NCBI GenBank assembly: GCA_037157565.1
Contig: JAZHRO010000013.1
Coordinates: forward strand, 80,655,501 to 80,719,500
DNA: 64,000 nt
From: Thalassia testudinum
Taxonomy: Eukaryota > Streptophyta > Magnoliopsida > Alismatales > Hydrocharitaceae
Direction of reading: 5' to 3'
In this document: one piece after another, positions 1 to 12,400 of the stretch
Layout of the letters: the number at the start of each line of letters is the position of its first letter
How positions within the stretch are numbered: position 1 is the first letter of the stretch
Made by a program: the position numbers and the translations under genes
The notes under the pieces: model-generated
Databases searched by the model: none
What the model saw: only the letters and a program-made list of their open reading frames with translations
Told to the model about the DNA's origin: nothing

Positions 1-1239
1 CAGGGTCACTCTAAATAAACTATCTCATTTCGATCCTAACAGCCTCTCTTTTGGCTTGAGATAGACTTACCACTCGGGAATCATCCATAGTGATGCTACT
101 TCCCCCCTGAGTCAAATCCTATCCAAGAAGCAACCTGATTGGAGATTGAAGCATGTTGTTCTCCAATGTAAGTCCCTGTTACAAAAGCACCCCCTTTTCA
201 CTGTGATTAAGGTTCCTTGATCCCCAGTTTCCTTCCACACACCTTGGCTCAATTCTGTATTAGAAATGATGTTTGGGATTCTTGGACTGGGTCCACTTTA
301 CCTTGTACTTCCTGATTATGGTCGTTTCTGAATGAAGCCTTAAGATTCAAAAAAAAGTGAAAAACACGATTAAGAAGCTGCTCAAGTTCAGCTTCTCTTT
401 ATCTTCGGGAACAATGGATTGGGTTACTTCCAGGAAGTTCACTTGATGAAAAAAAACCAAATGCACAATTAAATTTTTATTTTGCGAGAAAGCATAATCA
501 AAACTTGCAGGCATGTTTGTCAAGCTAAAAAGGAAATGGATAAAAGAAAATGCATGCATAAAAGGTTGGGAAAGCATAAAACCAAACCAATATGAAAAAA
601 AACTAGCACAATGGTCTTTTTCACAAGAAATGGATGGAAATAAAGAGCCAGCAGTGCTTTCTCAAAAAAATGAGCCAGCAGTGTCAGCATATCTGCAAGG
701 AGAATAATTTATATATTGAGTGTATTTTTATCCATGAAAGAGATATATGAAAAGTGAATAAGTGCTAAAATATGTTTCTCTGAGATAACCCTACCCAATT
801 GAACAGGTTAATCCTAAGGAGCCAAATCAAAACCCTCAAACATATGAAGCAATAACATCCATATAAGATGTGGAATGGATCATAAGATCATATTAAATAA
901 GAGCATCACTTGATGGAAAAGCCACTGAAGCAATCTAATGCTGCTAGACACATTTTTTTTATTTGTAAGAGGAGACATTTTTTCTTTGAAAAGGAATACA
1001 TACATGATTTTTCATTTCCATTCTGCCACCCACAATAACAAGCCCTACATCACCATGCTTAAGGGTATAGTTGCTAATAGAGATTGCAATCTCTCTATGA
1101 TGTGCTCCATGGGGGAAATCATGCTGTCAAAAAGCCACAAAAGAATCAACGTTACAAAGGAAATAGGATATGAAATTACATTTGGATGTTTTTGCACATA
1201 TGCATGTGCTTTTTCAGAGTCCAAAGGGGATTTTCAAAC
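1..1239 (-). other. Intron 3 of the NERD1-like gene (partial), no gene seen
   Basis: This stretch is AT-rich sequence downstream of the exon 3 donor. I see no exon of the host gene, no recognisable transposon protein and no structured repeat. Small ORFs on either strand lack family motifs. The first 330 bases have a less AT-rich composition and could be an old repeat fragment, but I cannot place it. Confidence 0.5.
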
Positions 1240-1491
1240 CTGCAGATTATTTTCCCAAAGTTTCTTCAAGTTATGGTCGAAACACATGACAGACCATCCT
1301 GACGTCACAACCACCAAAACCTGCTTCCGTATTTCTCCTTTTTTATAAGCACGGTCAATGAAGCCAACAGCCATGGCTACTGGGTGCCTTCCTGTTGAAA
1401 CACGAACTTTGTCAGGAAGCAAGGATACTTCCGCAAGTACACGTGCCTCGCTGAATCCTTCATCCACACGCAAACTATGTGGCTCCAGAAC
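1240..1491 (-). CDS. NERD1: NERD1-like gene, coding exon 3
   Basis: This exon has 84 codons from an acceptor (ATATGTAG above 1491) to a donor (CTGCAG|GTTTGA at 1240/1239). It starts [20 protein letters not shown] and ends at KKLWENNLQ, continuing exon 2 in the order expected for the family. A methionine-initiated ORF seen inside it is only a fragment of the exon. The next exon (the family continues with an acidic EDFPHNAHH-like block) is not found in 1-1239, so intron 3 is longer than 1.2 kb or runs off the edge. Confidence 0.88.
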
Positions 1492-4400
1492 CTACATATT
1501 GAATAAAAGAGTTAACAGTTGAACATACGTATAACTGCAAAATAAATGGGATAGTACTCATGCTGAATGGCACATGAAATAACCCTATACATCTCAAGTA
1601 TCTTAAATCACTTCTAGGCATGGGATAAGTGTTTCCATCATCTTGCAGCAAATGAGTGAGATACGTCAATGGTAATTGAGCTATCAGTTTACCAATGAGC
1701 ATCTATAAATGCTAATTGTTATTGTATTTTGTAATTTGGGAAAGAGGAACAACGAAGACGTCACTCTACATTTATGACGACTTCTAAAAATATACAGGTA
1801 TTCATGTTGACCTCTTATAATTAAGAAGCAAACACAAAATCATGCAGGTTCCTTGGACCTCTTCAATCTACTTCACAGGAATTAGGTCACTGGGACCACA
1901 CTACATTAGTACCCATATAACTTTTAACCTCAGCCATCTATCTGGTTTCGTCATAATCTCAGATCAATGATCCAAGGATCCATGTGACATAAATACATGT
2001 GCATGTAAAGGTAAAGACCCATAATTAAGATGGTCAACAGTTGGAATGTCGTTGTTTGTGATCGTATCACAGGGCGTTCCCACCATTCAAGCAATCCATA
2101 GATTTCTTACCATCCAATGGCACCATCTAATTTTTCCTTTTGAGTGCCTTGAACGAAGTCTTATACACGACTATAGGTTAATAAAGCCACCAAGAAATAC
2201 CAAAACACAAAAATGTAAGCAATCATCAAAGGGCTTCAAATCTGCAATATCTCCACTTTGTTTTAAAGAAAAAAAAGATGATCACATGAGGTTAATGATC
2301 ATCTTAATCCCTGCCAAGATTTTAAAAAATGTGAAGCAGTACCAAGGTGGTTTGCCTTTATCAAGGCAAGGCATAAACCTTGAGCCACTCAAGGCGTAAG
2401 CCTCAATTTTTTGATGGAAAATAAGAAAATATGACACAAATATATACCGTTAAGTGTTAATAATGAAAAAACAATGTAAAAATATACTTATACTATTTTT
2501 GCTCTATCACAACATTTTCATGTCCATTACTAAATATTATTACCATGCAGAACAAACACAATATTCATATAATAAGATTTAAATACACATATGTACCACA
2601 TATCATATAAACTTTTCAAAACACCAAAATACTAGTCACATAATAGTACTAAAAAAAATTAAAACAATAATAAAAAATATTTTTTTGAGAGAATAATAAT
2701 AATAAACATATAACAACAAAATTTAAGTAAACAATCACCACATAACCGCTTCAAAAAAAATCAATTCAGTGATCACATGACATGTAAATTAACCACATAA
2801 AATATTCAAATATACTTTAACATAATTGAGCAGTAAAATAAAGGTATAAGTAACAAAAAAAAAATGTAATATGTAACTCAAGAGAGGTCGAGACTCTTAC
2901 CAACAACTGCAAAAAGTGAAATTAAGACTTGAAAGGGGAAGAGGGCAACAATGGGCAATGGAGAGAGGACAAACTAATAAAGGGTGGTACGTAGGAAAGG
3001 TGACTAGAAATTGGTGATGCAACAACAACCATTGGCAATGGTAATGGAGGAGTCCAAAGATGGAGAATGACTTGCAACAGCTAAGGGTGAGAGGTTTTTT
3101 AGGACTTGAGAGGTTAAGGTCATTGTTTGGGATTAGGTGATGGGTATAGGATTTTAGAAAAGGATTTTATTTGCTTTAATAGGTCATATGTAACTCACAT
3201 GACCTTCAAATGTGAACTTTCGACTGAAACTATAGCCTCGGTTCTGCCTCACCGCCTCAACTCCGCCTCGACAAACCGAGGTGCACGCGTCACACTGCAA
3301 CCCCGAGGATATAGCATCAAGGAGATTTTTTTTTGCCTCGCCTCGAGGCGCAAGCCTCAAGCACCTCGAGGCTAGTTTTTTAAAACTATGATCCCTGTAA
3401 ATGATATTATCTCCCCCATATGCTCAATTTTACATAAACTGAAGTCATGAAGGACAAAGGGCAAGAGAATAGAATACCCACACAAACCCTAGGAGAGAGG
3501 AACCAAATGGCATGTTAAACGATTTCGTTGTTGTTGATCTGTGCACACAAGTCACAAAAAGATTCTGAATCTAGTTCTACCTACAGATCAAGTGATACAA
3601 CAGTTTAAACCACAGTAATGGAAAGAGTGTAGTCTGCATTATATTGGTTACACAGCCTAGGACTCTGCGAAACATTCAAGTTGTGCATGCATTCCTGAAA
3701 AGTTGACTTTGGACACGTATAGGGCCAAGACAATCACCCAAAACACTTGACTTCATCTTGGGAAGCAATGATTCTTAGTTGCTACACACCAGAGTCACTT
3801 TTATAAGTTAGCCATGTGAGGCTATTTGGTGGCACCACAACTTCCATATACAAACTCAGAACACCTCATTGAGGCTAGAGGTCAAGATTATCATATAGAG
3901 GTGGAAAATTGATTCCTTTACAATGAATCAATGCTATCAAAGGCGACATGCGCTAAAAGGCAAAGGGGGTCCAAAACACCCGAGGCGTTAGGCACTCGCC
4001 TAAGAAAAATGACGCACTAAAAGATATATAGATATATATGCATATATAAATGCAAACGTGCATATATACATACATATACGCACAGTAACTAAATTATGAT
4101 ATGTTATGCATGCATACATATGATATACATGATATATAAATACTTGGACAAACCGACGTAATACATATATGAAGAAATAAATGGCACATGGATTGCCACA
4201 TGACATAGTTGCCACATGGACAGTCCACATGACGTTGAGTCAGCAAGTCAATGCCCGTGTGGCCTTTAGGGATTTAGGAGTGGAGTTTGGCTTACATGCC
4301 AAGTTTTGTACCATATGTAATAAGTTATTTTAATTAATTATTGCAGTCCAAATTAGGATTAAGTCAAAATAGGAATAGTTAATTAATTATGACTGAATTT

Positions 4401-6064
4401 GTTTAGGATATGCAAATCCTAAATTTGTTAGGATTGCAATTAGATTTAGGTTTGATTCCCTTTAAATAGAGACCAACACCTACTTGGTTTATTTAAGTTG
4501 CAATAAACAACTTCTCATCTTCATCAACTCCCTTCATACTTCTTCACCGCCGACGCTCTCTCTCTCTCTCCCTCGATCTCCACACTCCACACGTGGACTA
4601 TCCACACACCTAGGCTCGCTATGCTCCACAATTCTCCACATGGTACTAGAGCCACCGATCTAGGCCTACTTCATCCTTCCATGTGTGGAACACGAGGAGC
4701 AAGAAGAAGAGAGTTCACGCACGAGAAGATCCGCTTGTGCGTAAACCCTCCACGCTAACACCAAGGTCACATAGCTTACGGCATCTTCGTCCGATGTGGT
4801 AGTTCTCTCAAAGAACTCCTTAGAAGTTATTGCCGCAAGGCCCAAGGAGATGAGTAGAGGATTCCTGGCAAATCATCTCACTTCCACATTCAGCACCTCA
4901 CATGGAACATAGAAGTAGAGAGAGATTCGTTATAATGGAGATGGCAAAGCACGAGATTCAGATGATCAAGAGGAAAAAAAGGAGAGCGTCCACGCACAAG
5001 AGCCTTCTCTTGTGCCTAAACCGCACACGTGCCAACAAGGCTTCATGGTTCATGTCATCTTCACCCCATGTGGGAGTTCTCTCAAGAACTCCTTCAAGGA
5101 CCAAAGGTGACTTATGCAAAGCCCAAGAAGTCAAGAAGAAAATTCCCAGAGACTTGTCTCTCATGCATGTAGCGACTTACGCAGAGCATAGAAGAGGCAA
5201 GATCTTGCTTTCCAAAGGCAAGAATGTCAAAAGCCGAGCATAAATCACCACTGGAGAGAAAAAATCCCATACTTTCATGGAGTGAAGATGGAGAAGTGAA
5301 ACCTACAAGAAGATTCCAAGGCTCGAAGGACGAAAGCCTTAGACTCATCATCATGCTTGAGATCGACTCCCATTCTACCACATCATCGACAAGTGGGAGA
5401 CCTCCACGTAAGATGTCTAATTCCCCATGAGAGTTCTCTCTCTTGCCTACACATTTGGAGAATATCTAGTCCATGTTACTAGAGGACAAGAAGACCACAG
5501 CAACCATCACGATGACTATCGAGGTTGCCCACGAGGCAACGACTTCTGAGGTCGCTAAATGACTCTTTGTGGCTTCTGAAGATCCAAACAAGGAAAGTTC
5601 TGGCATAGAAGATGACAAAGAGTGGTAGGGGCTCTAGCCTCATCGAAAGTACGCAAGTCCTCAACCTACTCCAACCTCAACCTAAGGGGGAGTACGAAGA
5701 AATAAATGCCACGTGGACTGCCACATGGACTGTCCACATAGAGTTGAGTTAGAAAGTCAGGGGGGTCGTGTGGCCTTTAGGATTTTAGGAGTTCAGTTTG
5801 GCTTGCATGCCAAGTTTTGTGCTACATGTGGTAAGTTATTTTAATTACTTGTTAGAGTCCAAATTAGGATTAAATAGGAATAGTTAGTTGATTGTTACTA
5901 AGTTTGTTTAGGATATGCAAATCCTCAATTTGTTAGGATTACAATTAGGTTTAGGTTTTTGTTTGGTTCTCTTTAAATAGAGACCAACACCTACTAGGTT
6001 TATTTGAATTGCAATAAACAATTTCTCATCCACATCAACTGCCTCCATACTTCTTCATTGTCAA

Positions 6065-6123
<59 letters not shown>

Positions 6124-9100
6124 TGCCTAGGCTCGCTACGCTCCACAATTCTCCAAAACATATGCATATGCACATTAATACATATGGTAGGTGTGTGTAT
6201 ACAGCTTCGTACATTTACATATACACATATGTAAATGTACGCATTATATTTATGGGGGGGCCGGATCCTGTCACCCTCGGATCCCCTGGGCCCAAGGCAT
6301 CGCATTTCATGAGGGGGCTGGCATCAGTGACCCCTAAAGTTTGTGGTTTCTTTACACCATACGTAGGGGAAGGGGACGCGCTCATATTCTAGTTGGATGA
6401 CTAGTAAGGAGAGGGGGCGCTCTGTAGTAGGCACCCGTGACTCTTCTCAAGGGCTGAGAGTAAGAAGGCATCTGTATGGAGCTATCGGGATGGTGCTTGG
6501 TGCCCCACCTTTCAGGGGGGCCCTGTCAAAGCAGAGGTGTCCGAAGTTCCAGAAGCTGTTGCAGGATCTACAGGGGTAGGAGCCCGAAGAAGGGAGTAAT
6601 GCTTTGTTCTAGGACGAAGGGAATTCTTTTTTGTGAAGAAGGCCTTCTATAGGTGATGTAGACACATCCATTTAGGTTAAAATGTCTATTTATGTATGTT
6701 CCTAAGCTTAGATAAGCATTCCATGTTATAAATATTGCATAGCATGCATCATTCTACATTTAGAGTAGTTTGTGTATATGTTAGGTTAATTGCGTCATTT
6801 TATGGCCTGGATAGGAGATTTAATTCAGGGCCTCAAATTGATGATCCGACTGTACGGATCTGATCAAGATGACGATCAAAGTCCAACACTTCCGAAATCG
6901 TCTTAATTGGAATCCCGTAGCACCTTATGCAATCCGAGAAAGATCAACGGCCAAGGAACTAGGTGATGCAATTCGGAGCTTCAAACGACAAATCTAACCA
7001 CACGGATAGAACCAATCAACGATCGCAGCCTAATGGCGTGAAAATCGACCCAATTCGACGTCCGTAGTGACACCTACAAGCACCTGAAGATGGACAGTCC
7101 ACATGGCGCCACGTGGCGCCATCCAGACCATCCAAGCCGGCCAGCAGCAGCCGCTCCTCCTCAAAGGCATCTCCCCTCGCGAGATCTGGGCCGTTGGATG
7201 CTCATCCAACAACTCCTGTGTAGCCACGTCGCCTCTCCACATATGGTCTTCAAGAGCTCACGGACGTTGGATCCTCGTCCAACGGTTGCGAGCGATCATG
7301 CGTTGGATGGTCTTCGTGGCAATCCACAAGGGTGGCATGGTGGTCTTGAAGCGCATTCCCAAAGGAGGGGTGTGGATTCAAATCCTGCAACCCCCCATCC
7401 CCAATTGGAGGCACACACCAGCGCGCACAGCAACGCAACGCAAGCGCCAGCATGCATGAGCGCGACACGACCGCGTAATGGGCACGCAAGCACAACTGCA
7501 AGCGAGCATGAGTTGGCATGGATCTTCAGCGACAGATGGGCGGATCTTTAGCAACGTTTACAGACGTCACTAATTACCTAAGTGCGACTAAGCCCTTCAT
7601 CCTCCACTATAAAAGGACCCATACCCCTCCATCCACCTTCATCTCTTCCTTTCTTTCCCTCACCACCTCCAAGGCTCTAGACAAAGCTTGTCCCAAGCCT
7701 AAGATGCTCCTCTAGAGTAGAAAACCAAATATTTTTCCCGCCTCTCATCCTCATTCATGGAACATCCCGTGGCCGTCCTCCCACCACCTTCGAGAAGAAG
7801 ATCCTCGCCACGACGCCGTCCCATCCCGTCCTCCTTCCACCGCCGTTCTCCTTCATCCAACTCCTCCCCACCTTCATTCGGAGCACTGTCAGAACAAGTC
7901 GTCCTCCAAGTGACCGTCGAGGGGGATTTCCTCATCTTAATTCTTTTTATCATTTTTGTAGTGTAGTTTTATTTCCTGCAATTAGTTGTAATAAACAGTT
8001 TGGATTACTCATAATATTTATTTCTCTCTCTCTCTTTGCAAGTAGATTAGATAGAAATTATTTCGACATGATCTCTTGCCTTATAAAAATACTAAAAAAA
8101 TCTCAAAAGATAAAGACAACAAAAATAAATAAAATCGAAAGCGTGATTTTCAAACCAAACGTTCGCCTCCCCGTGTTCGACCTGAGACTCCCTTAGAGTT
8201 TTGATTATAAATTTTATCTGTTAGCGGATTTCTACGCACTATGACAACGGGCTTCAAACCCTCACTTTTCTTCACGAAAACCAACCCATTAATAGGTTAC
8301 ATGGAAACTCACCCATGGTGGGCCTGGATCTCCAGAGAGATTGCAGAATGATCTAGTCAACAAGCTGCCCCCTTAAGGTTAAGATTTTTGTCTAGCTAAT
8401 AAGGAGAGGAAGATGGTTTGGACATTTATAAAGAAGGCCACTAGATGCTCCAGTTAGGAGATGCGAGAAGTTGGAGGCTGAACCCGCTAAGAGGGGGCGA
8501 GGAAGACCAAACAAGTGTTGGAAGGAAACTATTAAGTATGACCTCAATTACTTTAATTTAAGTCCTAAAATGGCTGAAAATCGATCTGTGTAGAGGCAAA
8601 GAATCCATATAGCCGACCCCACTTAGTGTGGGAAAAGACTTGGTTGTTGTTGTTGTAATAAGGAGAGGAAGAGTGCTCACCAAGGCCTGAAGAGCTAGGT
8701 GGGTTGAGATGGATGACGTTACATGCCCATTTTGTGTTAGGGCAGACGAGGACATCCACTACCTTTTTCATAGGTGTACCTTCGTTGCGTAGGTGTGGAG
8801 GGTGTTGGGATTTGATTGGATTGATTTTGGCTCTCTTGATGAGTTTTAGGCATCCTTTCGAAGGGAGAATGTTCGAGGCAATGGAAATATGTTCAAGTCA
8901 AAGGAGAAGGCGAAGGTGCTGGCGGTACTTCAGGGGTTGTGGCTGGGTCAAAATGGGGTTGTGTTTAGAGGCGAGATGCCTTATGTTGAAAATATTGTAT
9001 TCTCCATCTCGTCCGAGCTTGTCTTTTGAGAGTCCACCTTGTAATGCATGACACTTGATTGCTTTCATTAATGAAGCTGGGTGGTTATCACATGAATAAC

Positions 9101-9406
9101 TACCATTTTCCCTTTCAAAAAAAAAATAGTAGAGATGCACACGAGTCGTGTTCAAGCCAAACTAATTGGGTTAAGTTAAGAGTTATAATAGGTTAGGTTG
9201 GGTTGGGATTTTCCCAACCTGATCAAAAACAAGTTGGGTTGGGTTTAAGGTTTAACCAACCTAACCCAACCCACAACTCAATACAACCTAATTTATACAT
9301 ACATATGGATAGCATATGTATATAATATATATGATATATTGTATGTATGTATATTATACATATATATATATAATCGAAATTCAAAACCTCATCTCAAATC
9401 TCGACA

Positions 9407-9473
<67 letters not shown>

Positions 9474-12400
9474 CACACAGATATATATATACATATATAT
9501 ATGTGTGTGTGTGCATATATATATATAGGAAAAGGGACTTTTCAAAAAAATATATAGGAAAAGGGAGCGTGCAAGTGCAACAATATCTCTAACTACAAGT
9601 AATGTTTTGAACTGAAACTTTAGGAATTGATATCACTTCATATAAACATGTTATGCACCAAATTTAAAGCCAATCCAACACTCCTAGTATCTACATCCAA
9701 TAGGACCAAATTTTGTAATACTTAACCGTAAAAAATGAGTCACCGTCGATGTAGGTGTTAAGAGTATCGAATTAGCTTCAAATTCGGTACATAACAGGTT
9801 CATATGCAGTGATCTTAATCCCCAAATTTTTAGTTCAAAACATTACTCATAGTAGGAGATATTGCCACACCAGCACGTAACTTACATGCAAGTCACTTGT
9901 ACGCTTCCTGCCATATATATATATATAAACTCCTGCATCTCAAATTCTCAATTCCTAACCCTTACCAACCCCTCATTTCTCCCAATACCTCCATCGGCTC
10001 TAGGCAAAGCCCTCTGCCCTCATCTCACCTCCAACCTCCACTCCAAGCAATGCCTCTCCTCGATTCCAAGTTCTAGGCAATGCGTTCTCTCCTCAATGGC
10101 AGCAACACCATACGCTCTTTAGGTAACCCTCAACATTCTCTCCTTCGTTAGCCCCTACCTCCGCTCGAGTCCCCGACGACCCACCTTCCTCTCTTCCTCC
10201 TCGCACAAACCTCGAACTACCACTAAGCGACCAACTTCTCTCTTCTTCCCCATAGGGATCCCAACACCACCACCGAAGCACCCCATCTATGTTTTTCATC
10301 AATTATTAGTATAAACTTGAGCTTTTATATGCACCTATCAAGTTTTTTTTTTTAGTGAAAATAAGAAGAATACCGGCATTCAATAGTTTATTATCAAGTA
10401 TGTCTTTACCTATTTTCATTACTGTTAAATCATATCTTTTTTTTTGTTTAAAAGTTTTTTTTTATTTTCACCTACTTTATTTACTTTTTTATAAGATATA
10501 AGTTATTTATGAGTTTAAAATTTTTTATCATTAAATATGAAAGACATAAGAAGCATGTAGGAGATAAATAAAAACTTTTACTAGTGAACCCGGTCAACCT
10601 GACCTGATTTTATGGGTTGGGTTCCCTTTAGTTCGGTAATGTAACCAGTTGGGTTGAGTTGGAAAAATCCCAACCCGCAAGCTATGAGTTGGATTTAGGT
10701 TGAGTCCCGACCTAACCTAACCCAACCCATATACACCCCTACAGAGTAGGAACAAATGTGTAGCATCTTCTTCCCCCTATCCATAAAGGGTGTTGTCCAC
10801 CATCTCCAACACACCTTTGTAACAATTTTTTTCATCCATATCAACAACAAAAATAGCTTAACCTTCAATGGAACTTTTAGCTTCCAAAAGTAGTAGAATC
10901 CACCCGTACATCGTCTCCTACATCGTGCACCTTCCCATAAAAAAGTCTATACACCTCCTTTACCAAAAAGGTTCCCATATTCCAAACCAAGGTTCTACAT
11001 GCCAATATTGATGCCGTGCTAATAAATTTCTAAGTGTGGCTATCGAGGGTAAGCCATAGAAATGCTCGTGTATCGATGTCAAGTTATCAATGACTTGAAA
11101 ATTACCTGTATCGAAGGCATGTCGAGGGTACACCAACAAATTCACTTAAATGATTAAAATTGCAGGTAAATTACAAATTACTAACTTAAAACCTTAAAGG
11201 ATATGCAAGAAAGATATACATGTAAAAATACAAGTATTGAATCAATATGTAATCAAATAAAGTAATCCCTACCAACTTAAAGTTTGAAGCATGTGGTAAT
11301 GGTATATTATCAATAGACTTATGATCTTAAAAAATTAGCTAATTAGGACATTCAGAAAGTTAAATTATAAGACCAATGTGAATCACATAAGTCATTAAAT
11401 ATGTGCAAACCAATACCAACCATCATCTACACTTCCTCTTCAACCCACTCGCTGTGCAACACCAACCACCTTTGCCTCCTCTGATGTCGCTCAACCAGTC
11501 GCAACCCTCTACTACTACCTTCTGTTGTCATCACCCTCCTTCGACGCATTCTTAAGCAGCAACATGCTAAAGCCACAGTAGCAGCAAGGCATAAACAAAA
11601 TATGTACGAGCAAATTATCAAGGTTATTGACGGCACACCTATAAATCAACACCTATTGTGTGTTAATACGGCCTTTCCCTTAAAACCCTTATTATCGACA
11701 ACATACCGACAACATGTCAAAAACTTGATCACTATTCCAAACCAGACAAAGAATCAGGCACACCCATTATTGGCCTACCTTCATGAAGCGTAGAGAGCAA
11801 TAGTTGAAAGCCCTGGACTCATGCCTCAAAAAGGCTCCCCCTAACCATTGGTGACCATGAGTTAGCAGTGCCATCCCAATCTTCCACAACCATCGAAAGT
11901 GCTCCATCTTAAAAGCTTTGAAAGTACACTACTTTCCAAAATTTGTGGTGAGGATTATGAGTGGAATCCCATCTTTCTACACTTGATTGTTTAAGGCCTA
12001 CTATGCGAGATACTTGAATTGGAGTTCCACGAGGGTGATTCCCCATGGTGCATCATTTTTTTTTTTTCGGAAGATGGTGCACCATCTTTTTGGAAAAGTC
12101 TTTCTTAGAAAAATCATTTGAAAAGGTACTAAACATGTGATACCTTTGGTTGTGGATCTCCAGCAATTTTGGGAAGGTGAGACATTCAAACTTTGGACTT
12201 TAGAGGGATTACTAATTCAAAAACAAGAATTCTTGCAATAAGGTATGTTAGGTTTTTTCTTTTATCATGTCTTCCTTTTTAATTCACGCTAGTTTTTACC
12301 TTAATTTTTTATTTTAGCACTTATTCTCAAATTTTCACGATTTATTCTTTGTTGGTTATGTTCTATTTTAGTTGTGTTTCTTTCTTCTTGTTGGTTAGGT

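Larger units (their letters stand above)
4170..6157 (+). mobile_element. Short non-coding LTR retrotransposon (TRIM A)
   Basis: Two direct repeats bound it: 5' LTR 4170-4640 and 3' LTR about 5695-6157. Directly after the 5' LTR is TGGTACTAGAGCC (4641-4653), a variant of the initiator-Met tRNA primer-binding site. Directly before the 3' LTR is a purine tract AAGGGGGAG (5684-5692). The internal part is only about 1.05 kb and has no gag, protease, integrase or reverse transcriptase. A 113-codon ORF at 4902-5243 resembles nothing known to me. The element must have been mobilised by enzymes from another element. It has the same layout as TRIM B and TRIM C (short non-coding body, Met-type PBS). A clean target duplication was not found. 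Confidence 0.75.

Noticed and set aside
3885..4016. A third hAT-like element marked by GAGGCG motifs
   Set aside because: No pair of terminal repeats and no target duplication could be found.
4902..5243. 113-codon ORF inside TRIM A as a gene
   Set aside because: Basic low-complexity product without a known domain, inside the non-coding body of a short LTR element; no evidence of selection visible.
6000..6305. Overlapping ORFs of about 76-101 codons on both strands
   Set aside because: They read through the (CT)n tract and give Ser-Leu or Arg-Glu repeats; not genes.
7090..7551. 153-codon ORF and overlapping frames in solo LTR copy 1
   Set aside because: All six frames are open in this GC-rich LTR middle; no domain, and the block recurs as LTR sequence elsewhere.
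9316..9557. Two ORFs of about 70 codons rich in Tyr and Ile
   Set aside because: Translation of the (AT)n microsatellite.
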